A stretch of DNA of 64,000 bases from Dipylidium caninum (lineage: Eukaryota > Platyhelminthes > Cestoda > Cyclophyllidea > Dipylidiidae). A program made the translations under genes and the position numbers. Each line of letters starts with the position of its first letter. Positions within the stretch are counted from its first letter, which is position 1. The DNA lies in contig QEYB01000766.1 of NCBI GenBank assembly GCA_017562135.1, positions 558,001 through 622,000 on the forward strand, in the 5' to 3' direction. Shown here piece by piece: positions 63,001-64,000 of the stretch. The notes under the pieces were generated by a model. It worked only from the letters and a program-made list of their open reading frames with translations. It was not told the DNA's origin and did no database searches.

Positions 63001-64000
63001 GGCATGGAATTAGTCCTGAGTTATTTTTGAGCTCGAAAATTGGACTCGTAAACCAAAAATCGACCTACCACCAGTAAGGCATTTTTAATGAAGTGACCAC
63101 ACATACCGAGTAAAGTTCAGCAGAAGGAAAATTAAAATCCGGCCGGGTAAAGAAGTCGGATTTCTGCTGATGCTCCTGCATAATACTTTCCCAAATGAAT
63201 TGGTTAGTGGCAGTAAGCTCGGCCTGACTGTTGCCGTTTAATATGAGCTGACGCAGAGCAGCCAATGAGGAAGCAGTGGCTACCACAGCAGCCGATGTGT
63301 TAGCAACATCAGGGTGTTGTTGTTGTTGCTGGGTCTGCACCTGAATTTGTGGCTGCGGTTGCTGCGGTGAGATGAGGGGAATAGATTGAGGTCCGGATAT
63401 ATAATGTGGCAGGTGTTGGTGAGGGGTACTGTAGGATATGAGTTGGGAGGCAGAGGAGGTGCTGACTGAAGAGGGAGACAAAAAGAGAGCCATTTCATTT
63501 TCGGGCCGACACAACTGGCGCCTCTGCAACGCGTGAGCAGCCGATGCACATCCCGTTGACTCGGGCAAAACCCCGGACATACAATTCATCAGATAGTCGA
63601 TGTTCTGCTGTGGAAAAATGGGCAGAAAATGAGGCTTTTTCAAAAATATCATAAAGAAGGGCAATGGAACTTACCTGACTAACTTCCGCGGAACAGTCGA
63701 CACCAGGTAATTGGTGGCTGGCCTGGTGACCGGTTAGAACGTACTGGGGATCCCTGACATTCGATGATTTTTTGGTGTACCCTGTGGCGGCGAAAGCTGC
63801 AGCCAGAGCGGTAGCAGTCATGGCATGATCACCTCCACTACCTCCGCTAACAGCGGGTCTGGGTTGGGATAACGGTTTCGTAGGGGAGGTGCCATTAGCT
63901 ACCATGATGGCGGACTGCATCATGAAGGCTGCAGCCGCAGCCGCGGCAGCACTTTGATGGTTTTGAATCTGTGGCGGTGGAGGGGGCTGAGAAGCCACAG
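60043..64000 (-). CDS. Unrecognised poly-Ala/Gln/His/Ser protein, 5' end outside window
   Basis: Six visible exons chain in one frame: 64000-63675, 63607-63107, 62926-62401, 61779-61551, 61000-60912 and 60677-60043 (stop). Every junction has a good donor (GTAAGT, GTATGT or GTGAGT/C) and an acceptor of matching phase. The roughly 600 residues are dominated by poly-Ala, poly-Gln and Gln/His tracts, Ser/Pro runs, and a His/Cys cluster (CQFLNCGEHHHRH) in exon 62926-62401. No DNA-binding, RNA-binding or enzymatic domain is visible; such a domain may be encoded beyond base 64000. The composition is typical of transcription or RNA-processing regulators. Muscleblind-type proteins have comparable Ala/Gln tails, but no CCCH finger is visible, so that is only a guess. 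The tissue role is unknown. Confidence 0.75.
61480..61497 (+). repeat. G-run tract
   Basis: Runs of 5 and 10 G separated by one T, in the intron between the exons ending at 61551 and starting at 61000 of the minus-strand gene. Confidence 0.6.

Noticed and set aside
1..64000. CRISPR arrays, tRNA or rRNA genes, prophage or bacterial operons
   Set aside because: No spaced direct repeats, no convincing tRNA A/B boxes with a cloverleaf, and no prokaryotic gene organisation were seen; a systematic tRNA scan could not be run.

Overview
The window is eukaryotic nuclear DNA. Genes are split into many exons with GT-AG (rarely GC-AG) junctions, and many introns are only 31-40 nt long while others run to kilobases. 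No operons, ribosome binding sites or bacterial signals are visible. This mixture of minute and long introns, together with the protein sequences, suggests a flatworm, most likely a tapeworm (inference; no database was consulted).

Layout. 1-18 kb is GC-rich and mostly non-coding. It carries the 3' part of a minus-strand protein kinase gene of the myosin-light-chain-kinase/DAPK type, whose C-terminus lies beyond base 1. Large Ser/Thr-rich exons at 7.25-9.3 kb (and perhaps 14.66-15.26 kb) lie upstream. At 18.3-19.1 kb a decayed mariner transposase sits at the switch to more AT-rich DNA. 20.2-26.3 kb (+) is a complete seven-exon mitochondrial NADP isocitrate dehydrogenase. 27.4-26.5 kb (-) is an RNF141-like RING-finger gene in very short exons, tail-to-tail with it. 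40.5-29.1 kb (-) is RRP5/PDCD11, a ribosome-biogenesis factor with S1 domains followed by HAT repeats, in about 21 exons. 41.8-53.6 kb (+) is AGBL5 (cytosolic carboxypeptidase 5), divergent from RRP5. 57.6-55.2 kb (-) is METTL16, the U6/MAT2A RNA m6A methyltransferase. 64-60 kb (-) holds the last six visible exons of an unrecognised poly-Ala/Gln/His/Ser protein whose 5' end is outside the window.

Exon models were built by eye, requiring splice sites and codon phase to agree across every junction. The recognised genes are unrelated housekeeping functions (rRNA processing, RNA methylation, redox metabolism, tubulin deglutamylation); nothing indicates a shared pathway. The most notable structures are the ultra-short introns, three inferred GC-AG introns with GCANGT donors, two fold-back inverted repeats (49.04-49.27 kb and 54.07-54.56 kb), the hidden RING gene and the mariner remnant.
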